Source: Thermoleophilia bacterium
GTDB lineage: Bacteria; Actinomycetota; Thermoleophilia; Miltoncostaeales; Miltoncostaeaceae
Reading direction: 5' to 3'
NCBI GenBank assembly: GCA_020848615.1
Contig: JADLHW010000001.1
Coordinates: 1-44,114, forward strand
DNA: 44,114 nt
The notes under the pieces are model-generated. The model was not told where the DNA came from and ran no database searches. It saw only the letters and a program-made list of their open reading frames with translations. Shown here piece after piece: positions 15,802 through 23,044 of this stretch; position 1 is the stretch's first letter, and each line of letters opens with the position of its first letter. Made by a program: the position numbers and the translations under genes.

Positions 15802-16053
15802 CTACTCCTCGGCCAGGGCCGCGATCTCCGCCTTCACCGCGCGCATCTCCTCGACCAGCCGGTCGACGTCGGACTCCAGGCCGGCCTCCCCCTCACGCTG
15901 GCGGTAGACGGTCTCCCCGAGCTCCTCGGCAAGCCCGGAGAGCTTGCGCTTCAGCTGGAAGGACTGGCCGGCGTCCTTCGCCTCGTCCAAGCCCTTCTGG
16001 GCGGCCTCGGCCGCGGCCTTCGCGGCCTCCCTGGCCTTGTCCATGAGTCCCAT
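15802..16053 (-). CDS. Small helical (coiled-coil) protein
   Basis: The protein has 83 residues from MGLMDKAREAAKAAAEAAQ, with a good AGGGAG site before the ATG. It is almost entirely charged and helical (LDEAKDAGQSFQLKRKLSGL, LESDVDRLVEEMRAVKAEI), with heptad-like Leu spacing in the second half. Similar short proteins are common in Actinobacteria without known function. It converges on the glycosidase gene with a 4-base gap. The membrane-protein gene at 16095-16487 lies 41 bases upstream in the same direction. Confidence 0.75.
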   Translation of the reverse strand: MGLMDKAREAAKAAAEAAQKGLDEAKDAGQSFQLKRKLSGLAEELGETVYRQREGEAGLESDVDRLVEEMRAVKAEIAALAEE

Positions 16054-16094
16054 GGCGCGCTCCCTTCGGCTCGGTTGGGTGAGGCTCCCCGAGC

Positions 16095-16487
16095 CTACGC
16101 CTCCTCGGTCCGCCAGAGCCAGGTGCCGAGGGCGGTCGCCACGAGGCCGAAGATGACGGCCAGGTACAGGCCCCACTTGCGGCCCGATCCGCCGTCCAGC
16201 ATGAGCGCGAGCGTGATGATGAACGGCACCGAGATGCAGTAGGTGCCGAGCGCCAGCGGGTTGAACGGAATGGGGAGCTCGTAGTCGAACGCGGCCGCCG
16301 CGAACGCGGCCACGGCCACCAGCGTGAGGATCAGGAAGATCCACGCCGACGGCAGCAGGTCCATGCCGGTGAACGTGATGGGACCGACGCCCGCCCACGT
16401 GAAGAACAGCATGGCGATGGCGAACAGCACGCTCGCTCCTGCGGCGCCCAGCATCTTCTGCTGCGGCGTGATGCTCGAAAGGTCCAC
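16095..16487 (-). CDS. Small four-helix membrane protein
   Basis: A GTG at 16487 preceded by GGAGAG gives 130 residues (VDLSSITPQQKMLGAAG...); the longer upstream frame lacks a better start. Four hydrophobic segments are visible: ASVLFAIAMLFFTWAGV, AWIFLILTLVAVAAFAAAAF, YCISVPFIITLALML and WGLYLAVIFGLVATALGTWL. Both ends are probably cytoplasmic. No family function is recognised. It is probably co-transcribed with the coiled-coil gene downstream. Confidence 0.8.
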   Translation of the reverse strand: MDLSSITPQQKMLGAAGASVLFAIAMLFFTWAGVGPITFTGMDLLPSAWIFLILTLVAVAAFAAAAFDYELPIPFNPLALGTYCISVPFIITLALMLDGGSGRKWGLYLAVIFGLVATALGTWLWRTEEA

Positions 16488-16598
16488 GGTCGTCTCTCCT
16501 TGGGGGGCTGGACGGGGACGCGCCCACACGCTCATCCGTCACCTATCGGCCGACGGACGGCTCGGATGATTCTTGCAGCGGGCTCGGCGTGCGCTCCC

Positions 16599-16613
16599 GC
16601 CCGGTGCCCGGGC
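16599..16613 (-). terminator. Short hairpin after the 72-residue gene
   Basis: GCCCGG (16599-16604) pairs with CCGGGC (16608-16613) around a 3-nt loop, directly past the stop at 16616. It is short and GC-rich, so it may be chance. Confidence 0.3.
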
Positions 16614-16615
16614 CG

Positions 16616-16834
16616 TCAGTTCCCCCGGGCGGGAGCGCACGCGATGAGGGGGATGCCGAGGTCCCGCAGCCGGGCGAGGAGGCCGTGGAGCTCGGCCTGG
16701 TCGGCGATGGGGCCCACCAGGGTCGATGTCCCGTCGCCGTTGTGGGTGACGACGAGATCGCCCAGCCAGGCGCCCCGGTGGGCGTCGAGGTGCCCCCGCA
16801 CCCGGATCGCGTACACCACGTCCGGGTCGGTCAT
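16616..16834 (-). CDS. Conserved-looking small actinobacterial protein
   Basis: The protein has 72 residues from MTDPDVVYAIRVRGHL. It matches a small protein type I recall beside actinobacterial membrane and LuxR-regulated genes: a basic HLDAHRGAWLGDL segment, a G(D/N)GTSTLVGPIADQ turn, then AELHGLLARLRDLGIPLIA. The role is unknown; it may be a small ligand- or partner-binding domain. It is downstream of the membrane-protein gene at 16908-17585 but separated from it by a strong hairpin, so some transcripts may stop before it. Confidence 0.75.
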   Translation of the reverse strand: MTDPDVVYAIRVRGHLDAHRGAWLGDLVVTHNGDGTSTLVGPIADQAELHGLLARLRDLGIPLIACAPARGN

Positions 16835-16859
16835 CGCCGTGCTCCGGTGTGTCCGGTCG

Positions 16860-16899
16860 ACCCGGTGTGCCCGGCCGGGGACGGCCGGGCACACCGGGT
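16860..16899 (-). terminator. Strong 17-bp perfect stem terminator
   Basis: Bases 16860-16876 and 16883-16899 are perfect reverse complements around the 6-nt loop GGGGAC. The hairpin follows the membrane-protein stop (16908) and precedes the start of the 72-residue gene (16834). It lacks a T-run, but its length makes it the strongest simple hairpin in the window. It may terminate or attenuate read-through into the small gene. Confidence 0.7.
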
Positions 16900-16907
16900 G
16901 CCGATGG

Positions 16908-17585
16908 TCAGCGGGCCAGGGCCGGCTCGGCCGGCGCCGCGGGGACCGCCGCGGCCGGCCGGCGCTGGTCACGCCACAGCGCGACGCCCAGTGCGATGAG
17001 CGCGACGCCCGTGGGGATGGCGAACGGCTGGTTGAACGACTCGGGCAGTGCGGAGAGCGCGAGCACCGAGACGGTGCCGTAGGCGAACAGCGCGGCGGCC
17101 CAGCGGGGGAGCACCCCGGTGCGCGCGAGGGCGATGCCGAACAGCAGGCCGCCCAGGGCGTAGCCGATGCCGGACACCAGCAGGAGCTCGTGCATGTGCC
17201 CGATGTCACCGCTGGGGGTCTCGCCGACGGCGGCGTCGAGCACGTCCTGGACGTAGCGCGGATCGGTGCGGGCGACGGCCGGCAGGACGTATCCGACGAT
17301 GCACTGGACGGCGAACATCGCCAGGTAGCCGACGGACAGGAGCAGGTACCCGGCCAGGCCGAGGATGCCCGCGCGGCGATGCTGCCGCAGGAACATGCCG
17401 GTGATCCCGGCCAGGGCCAGGGCGGCCATCGCACCCTTCGCGGACTCGCGCACGGTCATCTCGGTGGTGACCAGGTGCGCGACGTCGGCCGGGGGATGGC
17501 CGATCTGCACGCCGATGAAGATGGCGCCGGCGGCGGCGGCGCAGAGCCCGGCCGCTGCGAGGAGACGGTTCGCGGTGATGTTCAT
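16908..17585 (-). CDS. Polytopic membrane protein, likely target of the adjacent LAL regulator
   Basis: The protein has 225 residues from MNITANRLLAAAGLCAAAA with AGGAAG before the ATG. About six or seven hydrophobic segments are visible, including AAGAIFIGVQIG, LALAGITGMFL, ILGLAGYLLLSVGYLAMFAV, LLLVSGIGYALGGLLFGIAL, AALFAYGTVSVLALSAL and PTGVALIALGVALW. The long loop VARTDPRYVQDVLDAAVGE carries charges and may face outside. It resembles hypothetical DUF4386-like membrane proteins, but I am not sure of the family. The upstream region carries two palindromic operator candidates, and the LuxR-type activator gene lies just beyond. Confidence 0.82.
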   Translation of the reverse strand: MNITANRLLAAAGLCAAAAGAIFIGVQIGHPPADVAHLVTTEMTVRESAKGAMAALALAGITGMFLRQHRRAGILGLAGYLLLSVGYLAMFAVQCIVGYVLPAVARTDPRYVQDVLDAAVGETPSGDIGHMHELLLVSGIGYALGGLLFGIALARTGVLPRWAAALFAYGTVSVLALSALPESFNQPFAIPTGVALIALGVALWRDQRRPAAAVPAAPAEPALAR

Positions 17586-17651
17586 GTGGGCTTCCTGTCC
17601 GGTGCGGGCGCCCGGGTGGCGTCCGGTCATGTCCAGAACGTAGGTCGCCGG

Positions 17652-17707
17652 GTGGTGAGCTCGCGTCACCACATGATGTGACCCGGGTGGTGATCCGGCG
17701 TCACAGC
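17652..17707. promoter_or_regulatory. Twin palindromic operator candidates between LAL regulator and membrane-protein gene
   Basis: Site 1 (17652-17672) is GTGGTGA-N7-TCACCAC, a perfect palindrome. Site 2 (17687-17707) is GTGGTGA-N7-TCACAGC, with the same left half and four perfect bases on the right. The centres are 35 bases apart, so the sites lie on a similar helical face. A possible -10 (TACGTT, minus strand, 17637-17642) would place the -35 of the membrane-protein gene inside site 1, an activator-like position. Site 2 overlaps the stop codon of the regulator gene. I infer binding by the adjacent LuxR-type protein. Confidence 0.55.
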
Positions 17708-20421
17708 AGGCCGCGCTCCGCCGCCCTGCGCACCGCCGCCCGCCGCGTGTTCACCCCGAGCTTGGCGAAGATGTGCCTGCTGTGGGTGCGCAGCGTGTTC
17801 ACCGACACGTACAGCCGGCCCGCGATCTGCGGCCCGGTGAGGTCCGTGGCGAGGGCGCGCAGCACCTCGAGCTCCCGCTCGCTCAGTCCCTCGCCGGAGG
17901 TGCTGCTGGAGGCGTCGCCCGGCGTCTCCGCCGCGAGGAGCCTCCGCGCGCGGGCCACCGCCGCCTCGTCGTGATGCGCGGACACCAGCCTGCGCAGGAG
18001 CTCCTCCATCGGCGCGCCCTCGTCGAGGAAAAGCCTGCGGTGGCCGGCCGGGACGGCGGCGGTGAGGGCGCCGGCGAGTGTCTCCCGCGCGGCACGGTCG
18101 TCACCGGCGGCGGCCAGCACCAGCGCGCGCAGCAGACGCGCCTCGATGACGCTGCCGGTGCGCCCGGCGGCGCCCGCGGCCGCGGCGATGCCGTCGAGCA
18201 TGTCCGCCACCCCGTTCAGGGCGGAACCGGCGCCGGCGCGATACGCCGCCAGACGCACCCGGGCGAGCGTGAGCTGCGCGAACTCCGCGGGGTGGGCGGG
18301 CGGGTCGGTGACCTCGATGTCCGCGGTGCGCGCCCAGGCCTCGGCGGCCGCCAGGTCGCCCGCGGCGATGCGGAGGCGTGCCCGGACGGCGGGGACCGGC
18401 CTGCGGTCGGGGAAGAACCCCGGCTGGTACGCGGCCTCCGCCCGGTCCACCGCCGCGAGGGCCCCGCCGAGGTCGCCGCGTGCCCTCAGGATGCCGGCGT
18501 CGGCGAGGTGCAGGCGGTGCCGGTTCTCGGGCAGCGACGCCGCGTCGCCCAGGTCGCGCGCGGCGTCCATGTGCGCAACGGCGGCCGTGAGCTCGCCGTG
18601 CTCCCGCAGGACGTCGGCCAGCGCGACGTGGAGGTCGCCGGTGGTCGAGAGCGGCACGGGGTGGCCCTCGGCCTCGTGGAGAGCGCGCTCGAGGATCCGG
18701 CGGGACTCGTCGGGGCGTCCGAGGCCGGACCACATGTCGGCCAGCACGACGGTCGCGCCGAGGGCGTCGGCGATGCCGCCGGCCGCCCGCAGGCTCGCCA
18801 CCGCCTCGCCGAACACGTCCACCGCCGACGGCAGGTCCCCCGAGGCCCACGCCGCCAGGCCCAGGAACCCCGCCGCGGCCCCGCGGGGGAAGTGGTCGTC
18901 CGGCCCGGCCAGCCCGAGGGCGCGCCTCGCGTGGGCGACGGTGCCCGGGACGTCCCCGCGGGCCTGGGCGACGCACGCGCGGTAGACGGCGACCATCGCG
19001 GGCACCTGGCGGATCTCACGGTCACGGGCCGCGCACTCCGCCTCCAGCGGGGTGCGCAGGTCGGCGTCGACGTCCTCGGGGTGCGCCAGCCTCCGCTCGG
19101 TCTCCGCGAGCCACGCCTCCACGCCGTCGAGGTCGCCCTCGGCGAGCCGGGACCACGCCATGAACACCGCCAGGAGGGGTCTCGCCCGCACGAGCTCGTC
19201 CGGGAGGGCCCGCACATGCCGGCGGATGTCGTCGTCACGGCGGTGGGCCCTGAGCCCGGGGAGCGCGAGCTCGACGAGGTCCGCGGTGCGCTCCCCGTCG
19301 CCGGCGGCCGCGCTGTGGGCGATGGCCTCCGGCAGCGCGCCGCGCACGGCGTGCCAGCGGGCGGCCGCACGATGGAGGTCGGCCGTTCCGCCGGGATCCG
19401 CGTCGCGGAGCCGTGACCGGAGCGTGTCCGCGAACAGGTGGTGGTAGCGCCACCACTCGCGCCGGTCGTCGAGCGCCACCACGAAGACGTTGTCCCGTTC
19501 GAGCGCGCGCAGCACCTCCCGCGCGTCGTCCCGGCCGGTCACCGCCTCGCACAGCGACGCGTTCATCGCCCCGAGCACGGAGGTCCGCAGCAGGAACTCC
19601 CGCACGTCCGCGGGCTGACGGTCCAGGACCTCCTCGATGAGGTAGTCCAGGACGAACCGGTGGCTCCCCGCGAACTCGTCGACGAAGCGCCCCACGTCGG
19701 CGCGGCCACGGATGGACAGGGCCGCCAGCTGCAGGCCCGCCGCCCAGCCCTCGGTCCGGCCGCCGAGCGCGTCGACGTGCTCGCGGGACACGCCGAGCCC
19801 CATCACCCCGTTGAGCAGCGACTCGGCCTCGTCGGGGGTGAACCGCAGATCCGCGGCCCGCAGCTCCACCATGGCCCCGGTGCTGCGCATGCGCGCCAGC
19901 GGCAGCGGCGGGTCCGACCGGGTCGTCATGGCGATGCGCATCCGGCCCGGCAGGTGCTCGAGCAGGAACCGGAGGGACTCGTGCACCTCGGGGGCGGTGA
20001 TCTCGTGGTAGTCGTCGAGGACCAGGACGAGCGGGTCGGCCACCGTGTCGAGGTCGTTCACCAGGCTCGTGAGCAGGAACGGGACGGGAGCCGCCCCGCC
20101 GGCCTCCATCGCCGCCCGGGCGTCCCCGCCCACGTCGGCGCCGGTCGTCCGCAGCGCGGCGATGACGTGGGCGAGGAAGCGCCGGACGTCGTTGTCGTCG
20201 CCGTCCACCGACACCCACGCGACGCTGCCGCGCGGTGTCGCGTCGCGCGAGGCGAACCACTGGCTGAGGAGCGTGGTCTTCCCGGATCCGGCGGGCGCGG
20301 ACACCAGGATGAGGCGGGCCGCCTCGACGTCCGGGGCGTCCAGGCGATCCCGGAGCCGGGGCCGCGCCACGAGGCCGGGCCGCGGCTTCGGCACATGGAG
20401 CTTGGTGGCCAGGACCGCCAT
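17701..20421 (-). CDS. Large ATP-binding LuxR-family (LAL/MalT-like) transcriptional activator
   Basis: The protein has 906 residues from MAVLATKLHVPKPRPGLVAR, the usual opening of MalT-like regulators; a GTG or ATG slightly upstream is less typical. Walker A SAPAGSGKTTLLS is at about 41-53 and the Walker B-like LVLVLDDYHEI at about 145. The central 400-800 region is TPR-like helical repeats. The C-terminal LuxR helix-turn-helix is at about 845-906 (LSERELEVLRALATDLTGPQ, SVNTLRTHSRHIFAKLGVN). Such proteins bind ATP and an inducer, oligomerise and activate nearby promoters. The membrane-protein gene immediately downstream, with its twin palindromes, is the obvious candidate target. Confidence 0.95.
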   Translation of the reverse strand: MAVLATKLHVPKPRPGLVARPRLRDRLDAPDVEAARLILVSAPAGSGKTTLLSQWFASRDATPRGSVAWVSVDGDDNDVRRFLAHVIAALRTTGADVGGDARAAMEAGGAAPVPFLLTSLVNDLDTVADPLVLVLDDYHEITAPEVHESLRFLLEHLPGRMRIAMTTRSDPPLPLARMRSTGAMVELRAADLRFTPDEAESLLNGVMGLGVSREHVDALGGRTEGWAAGLQLAALSIRGRADVGRFVDEFAGSHRFVLDYLIEEVLDRQPADVREFLLRTSVLGAMNASLCEAVTGRDDAREVLRALERDNVFVVALDDRREWWRYHHLFADTLRSRLRDADPGGTADLHRAAARWHAVRGALPEAIAHSAAAGDGERTADLVELALPGLRAHRRDDDIRRHVRALPDELVRARPLLAVFMAWSRLAEGDLDGVEAWLAETERRLAHPEDVDADLRTPLEAECAARDREIRQVPAMVAVYRACVAQARGDVPGTVAHARRALGLAGPDDHFPRGAAAGFLGLAAWASGDLPSAVDVFGEAVASLRAAGGIADALGATVVLADMWSGLGRPDESRRILERALHEAEGHPVPLSTTGDLHVALADVLREHGELTAAVAHMDAARDLGDAASLPENRHRLHLADAGILRARGDLGGALAAVDRAEAAYQPGFFPDRRPVPAVRARLRIAAGDLAAAEAWARTADIEVTDPPAHPAEFAQLTLARVRLAAYRAGAGSALNGVADMLDGIAAAAGAAGRTGSVIEARLLRALVLAAAGDDRAARETLAGALTAAVPAGHRRLFLDEGAPMEELLRRLVSAHHDEAAVARARRLLAAETPGDASSSTSGEGLSERELEVLRALATDLTGPQIAGRLYVSVNTLRTHSRHIFAKLGVNTRRAAVRRAAERGLL

Positions 20422-20484
20422 GCGCCGAGCATAGGGTCGCCCCGCCACCGCGGGCGACACCCCGGGCAGGGCGATGGGGCGCCC

Positions 20485-20715
20485 CTACTGGACGGCTTCG
20501 GCGCTGCGGGTGGAGGACGCGCTGCCGTCGGGGTCCCGGTCGTAGCAGGGGGCCTGCCGGAACGGGGTGACGGGGTCGCCGACGTGGGGGACGCGGCCCA
20601 GGCGCGTCGCGGCGACGCGGCGCAGGCGCCCGGCCGCGGGGGACGCGGCCAGCCCGGCGATGCCGCCGACCAGCAGCAGCAGGCCCCGCAGCTGGCGTCC
20701 CGGGCCGGTGGTCAT
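20485..20715 (-). CDS. Small single-helix membrane protein
   Basis: The protein has 76 residues from MTTGPGRQLRG. One hydrophobic stretch (LRGLLLLVGGIAGLAASPAA) is followed by a basic region and a polar C-terminal tail (CYDRDPDGSASSTRSAEAVQ). It starts 4 bases after the GYD-domain gene stop, so the two are probably co-transcribed. The ribosome binding site is weak. No family is recognised, and coding support is moderate. Confidence 0.5.
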   Translation of the reverse strand: MTTGPGRQLRGLLLLVGGIAGLAASPAAGRLRRVAATRLGRVPHVGDPVTPFRQAPCYDRDPDGSASSTRSAEAVQ

Positions 20716-20719
20716 CGGA

Positions 20720-21004
20720 TCACTTGAGGAGCGACAGGAACTCGTCGACCGGGATGGCCGTGAGCGTCTGGAAGTGCGCGGTGCCGCGCGCGGCGAGCTC
20801 CATGGACACGCGGGCGATGACCTTCTCGTCGGGCGCCTCCACGATGTTCACGAAGTCGTACGGGCCGAGGACGGCCCACTGCTCGACGACGCGCGCGCCC
20901 ATCTGCTCGATCTCGTCGTTGACCTCCTTCAGGCGCATGGGGTTCGCCTTCAGCGTCCCGACGCCGTGAGGGCTGAGCGTGCTGAGCAGGATGTAGGTCG
21001 GCAA
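20720..21004 (-). CDS. GYD-domain (ferredoxin-like) protein, TTG start
   Basis: The protein has 94 residues. It begins with TTG at 21004, supported by GAGGAGG at ideal spacing and by the family's usual opening MPTYxxL; no ATG fits. The sequence MPTYILLSTLSPHGVGTLKA, then VVEQWAVLGPYDFVNIVEAP and AHFQTLTAIPVDEF, matches the GYD domain (PF08734), a small alpha-beta barrel half of unknown function that is widespread in bacteria. It heads a two-gene unit with the small membrane protein and is divergent from the gene at 21123. Confidence 0.85.
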   Translation of the reverse strand: MPTYILLSTLSPHGVGTLKANPMRLKEVNDEIEQMGARVVEQWAVLGPYDFVNIVEAPDEKVIARVSMELAARGTAHFQTLTAIPVDEFLSLLK

Positions 21005-21122
21005 CGGGTCCTCCTCATGCGGTGCCGTGCGGTTCGTCCCTCGGACGCCGCGAGCCTACCACCGCGCCGCGCACCGACGGCGGCGGGACGCGCCGCGGCG
21101 AGCCGACTACGATCCGGGGCCG

Positions 21123-21452
21123 ATGAGCACCCTGCCGCCACCGCTGCCGCCGCCCGTCCCCGCCCCGTTCTCCGGCGTCCCGGTGACGGCGCCGCCACCG
21201 GCATCGGGCCGCGCGACGGCGGCGATGGTGCTGGGCATCGTGGGCCTGGCGAGCGGGTTCACCGGCGTCACCCTGCTGTGCGCCGTCGCGGCGAACGTGC
21301 TGGGGTCGCTCGCTCTGCAGGACATCGCCGCATCCGGCGGGCGGCTCGGCGGCCGCGGGAAGGCCGTCGCGGGCATGTGGTGCGCGGTGTCCGCCCTGGT
21401 GGCGTGGATCACGCTGTTCGCGGTGCTCGCCGCGACGGGGGTGATCGAGTGA
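21123..21452 (+). CDS. DUF4190-type small membrane protein with proline-rich N-terminus
   Basis: The protein has 109 residues from MSTLPPPLPPPVPAP. A disordered Pro-rich head of about 28 residues leads to two hydrophobic hairpin segments (AAMVLGIVGLASGFTGVTLL and AVSALVAWITLFAVLAATGV) flanking a Gly-rich loop. This is the DUF4190 pattern. Its stop overlaps the next start as GTGA, so the two membrane genes are translationally coupled. Function is unknown; such proteins often sit near cell-envelope genes. Confidence 0.8.
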   Translation: MSTLPPPLPPPVPAPFSGVPVTAPPPASGRATAAMVLGIVGLASGFTGVTLLCAVAANVLGSLALQDIAASGGRLGGRGKAVAGMWCAVSALVAWITLFAVLAATGVIE

Positions 21453-21946
21453 GCGCCCGGGGGCCGGCACCGGCGGGGCGCCCCTTGATGCCGTCGCTGG
21501 CCGCGCTCGCCGGCGCGGTCGCGGTGTGCGTGACGGTGTTCCTGCCGTGGTACGAGCCGGTGCTCGCCGAACCGCTGTCCCCCGACGCGGTGTCGGGCTG
21601 GGATGCGACCACCGCGGCCCGGATCGCGGTGGCCGGCGCGGTGCTGTGCGCCCTGTGCTCCCTCGCGGTCGCCCTGGACGCCCGGGACCTGCTGGCCCTG
21701 GACGCGGGCGGCATCTCACTGCTGTCCATCGTGTCGGTCGCCGGCGCGGGGGTCGCCGCCGCGGCGATCGGGTTCCGCGCCATCCGGTTGCCGGAGCCGT
21801 CGGCCGTCCTGTCGCGGGAACTCGGGCTGTACCTGGCGCTCCTCGCGGCGATCGGGGCGCTCGCGGCGGGCCTCATCCAGCTCGTCGTGACATCCACGGG
21901 GGCGCCGCGGGTGCCACGCAGGACCGCGCCGCGTCCGCGGAGGTGA
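21449..21946 (+). CDS. Four-helix membrane protein coupled to the DUF4190-like gene
   Basis: A GTG at 21449 overlapping the previous stop gives 165 residues. Four hydrophobic segments are seen: LAALAGAVAVCVTVFLPWY, ARIAVAGAVLCALCSLAVAL, SLLSIVSVAGAGVAAAAIGF and GLYLALLAAIGALAAGLIQL. A loop with WYEPVLAEPLSPDAVSGWD lies after the first and probably faces outside; that FLPWY...SGWD pattern is common in small actinobacterial membrane proteins. The C-terminus is basic. No family function is recognised. Confidence 0.8.
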   Translation: MSARGPAPAGRPLMPSLAALAGAVAVCVTVFLPWYEPVLAEPLSPDAVSGWDATTAARIAVAGAVLCALCSLAVALDARDLLALDAGGISLLSIVSVAGAGVAAAAIGFRAIRLPEPSAVLSRELGLYLALLAAIGALAAGLIQLVVTSTGAPRVPRRTAPRPRR

Positions 21947-21981
21947 TCGCAGGCCCTCCCGGCGCCGATACCGAGGGTGCC

Positions 21982-22443
21982 ATGTCCGACCAGAACCTGC
22001 CGTTCACCCGTTTCCCCACCCGCGAGGGACGCACGCCCGTCCCCCGCGTCGAGCGCGTGCACTGGGACGGCGACCACCACGAGCCGGACCCGCCGCACAC
22101 ACCGGCGGAGGGACGCATCGTCCGCGTCCGCAGCGTGCCGGCCGCCGACGGCGCCACGGAGGCCGCCCGGTGGACGGCGGACGGCGCGCTGCCGTGCGAC
22201 GGCCCGGCGGGATGGACCGTGCTGGAACGCACCCGACGCGACGCCGTGACGGGGCTGCCGCGCCGCCAGCGCCTCGCGGTGGGCCCCGGCGACCCGGCGA
22301 GCGTGCTCAACCTCTCGGTGCTGGAGCCGCCGCACCGCGACGACGACGAGCTGTGGCACCGGACCCTGGAGCGGATGGCCGCCGGACGCCCCGCCCGCGA
22401 GCCGGACCCGCCGGACGGCGACGGCCACGACTGGGCGGCGTGA
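21982..22443 (+). CDS. Hypothetical soluble protein
   Basis: The protein has 153 residues from MSDQNLPFTRFPTREGRTPV. Composition is charged, and Arg, Asp and Pro rich, without membrane segments. Visible elements are RVERVHWDGDHHEPDPPHTP, a central beta-rich part (GWTVLERTRRDAVTGLPRRQ) and an acidic C-terminus (PDGDGHDWAA). Third-position GC is high. It follows the membrane-protein pair by 35 bases in the same direction. I do not recognise a family. Confidence 0.7.
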   Translation: MSDQNLPFTRFPTREGRTPVPRVERVHWDGDHHEPDPPHTPAEGRIVRVRSVPAADGATEAARWTADGALPCDGPAGWTVLERTRRDAVTGLPRRQRLAVGPGDPASVLNLSVLEPPHRDDDELWHRTLERMAAGRPAREPDPPDGDGHDWAA

Positions 22444-22469
22444 GGCCCCGGCACGCTACGGTTCGCGGC

Positions 22470-22745
22470 GTGGACGACGTGACGGATCTGCGGGTGTGGG
22501 CCGCCTCCTCCGGGTGGGACGGGCCGTTCCAGCACGAGGAGGTCATCGTGCTGGCCGAGGACCTGGACGCCGCCCGGCGTGCCGCCGAGGCCGCGTTCGC
22601 CGAGGTGGTGCAGCCGGTGTGCCGCGCGAGGATGCGTATCGCCGACCTGGGCCCGGTGCGCCCGGGCGCCGTCGCCGGGCCCCGCCGCGGCGGCGAGACG
22701 TTCACCGCGGCGGGCGCCGAGGTGGACCTGCGCTGCGGGGAGTGA
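22470..22745 (+). CDS. Small hypothetical protein
   Basis: A GTG at 22470 gives 91 residues; an in-frame GTG at 22479 (TDLRVWAASSGW) is equally possible, and neither has a good ribosome binding site. The visible sequence (VWAASSGWDGPFQHEEVIVL, then AEDLDAARRAAEAAFAEVVQ) suggests a small alpha/beta fold with an amphipathic helix. It lies 26 bases after the previous gene. No family is recognised, but coding composition is good. Confidence 0.6.
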   Translation: MDDVTDLRVWAASSGWDGPFQHEEVIVLAEDLDAARRAAEAAFAEVVQPVCRARMRIADLGPVRPGAVAGPRRGGETFTAAGAEVDLRCGE

Positions 22746-23006
22746 CGCATCGCAGCGTGGTTGGTCCGCGCGGAGTGATGCCGTCGGGTATGTGACGTGG
22801 ACGGGGGACGTCCGGGTGGCGGCCGGGGGCCGGTGGGCGCCGGGAACCCCGGTCATCCCTGCGGCTTCTCAGGGCCGGGACGATCGACGGCGGGACCCTC
22901 CGTCAGCCTTCGCCGACCACGCTGAAACGTGAGGCGCCGGAGAGGATCGCGCAGCGGTGCCGTCCCGCCGGCGGGCGGGACTCAGGAGGGCCCGCCGTGG
23001 CGCGCC
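22746..23006. other. Intergenic stretch containing a possible multi-helix RNA element (22836-22938)
   Basis: No gene is supported here. An outer pair GGCGCC at 22836-22841 and 22933-22938 can enclose three hairpins on the plus strand: 22848-22879 (two 5-bp helices with a 4-nt bulge), 22886-22904 (GACGG/CCGTC) and 22918-22931 (CACG/CGTG, loop CTGAAA). The fold matches no riboswitch class I can name. GC-rich DNA makes chance helices common, so this is tentative. It is a 3' region for the plus-strand gene and lies beyond the clpB terminator on the minus strand. Confidence 0.3.
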
Positions 23007-23039
23007 GCGGGTGCGGGGCCGGTCCGGCCCCGCACCCGC
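23007..23039 (-). terminator. Strong hairpin terminator at the end of the heat-shock operon
   Basis: A 14-bp stem (23007-23020 with 23026-23039, core GGGTGCGGGGCC) encloses the 5-nt loop GGTCC. It begins 5 bases past the clpB stop. There is no T-run. It may also stop plus-strand transcripts arriving from the small genes. Confidence 0.75.
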
Positions 23040-23044
23040 TCAGG

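Noticed and set aside
22836-22938. Known riboswitch (c-di-AMP, glycine, cobalamin, TPP or guanidine types)
   Set aside because: The conserved core sequences of these classes as I know them are absent, and no gene follows in the right direction.
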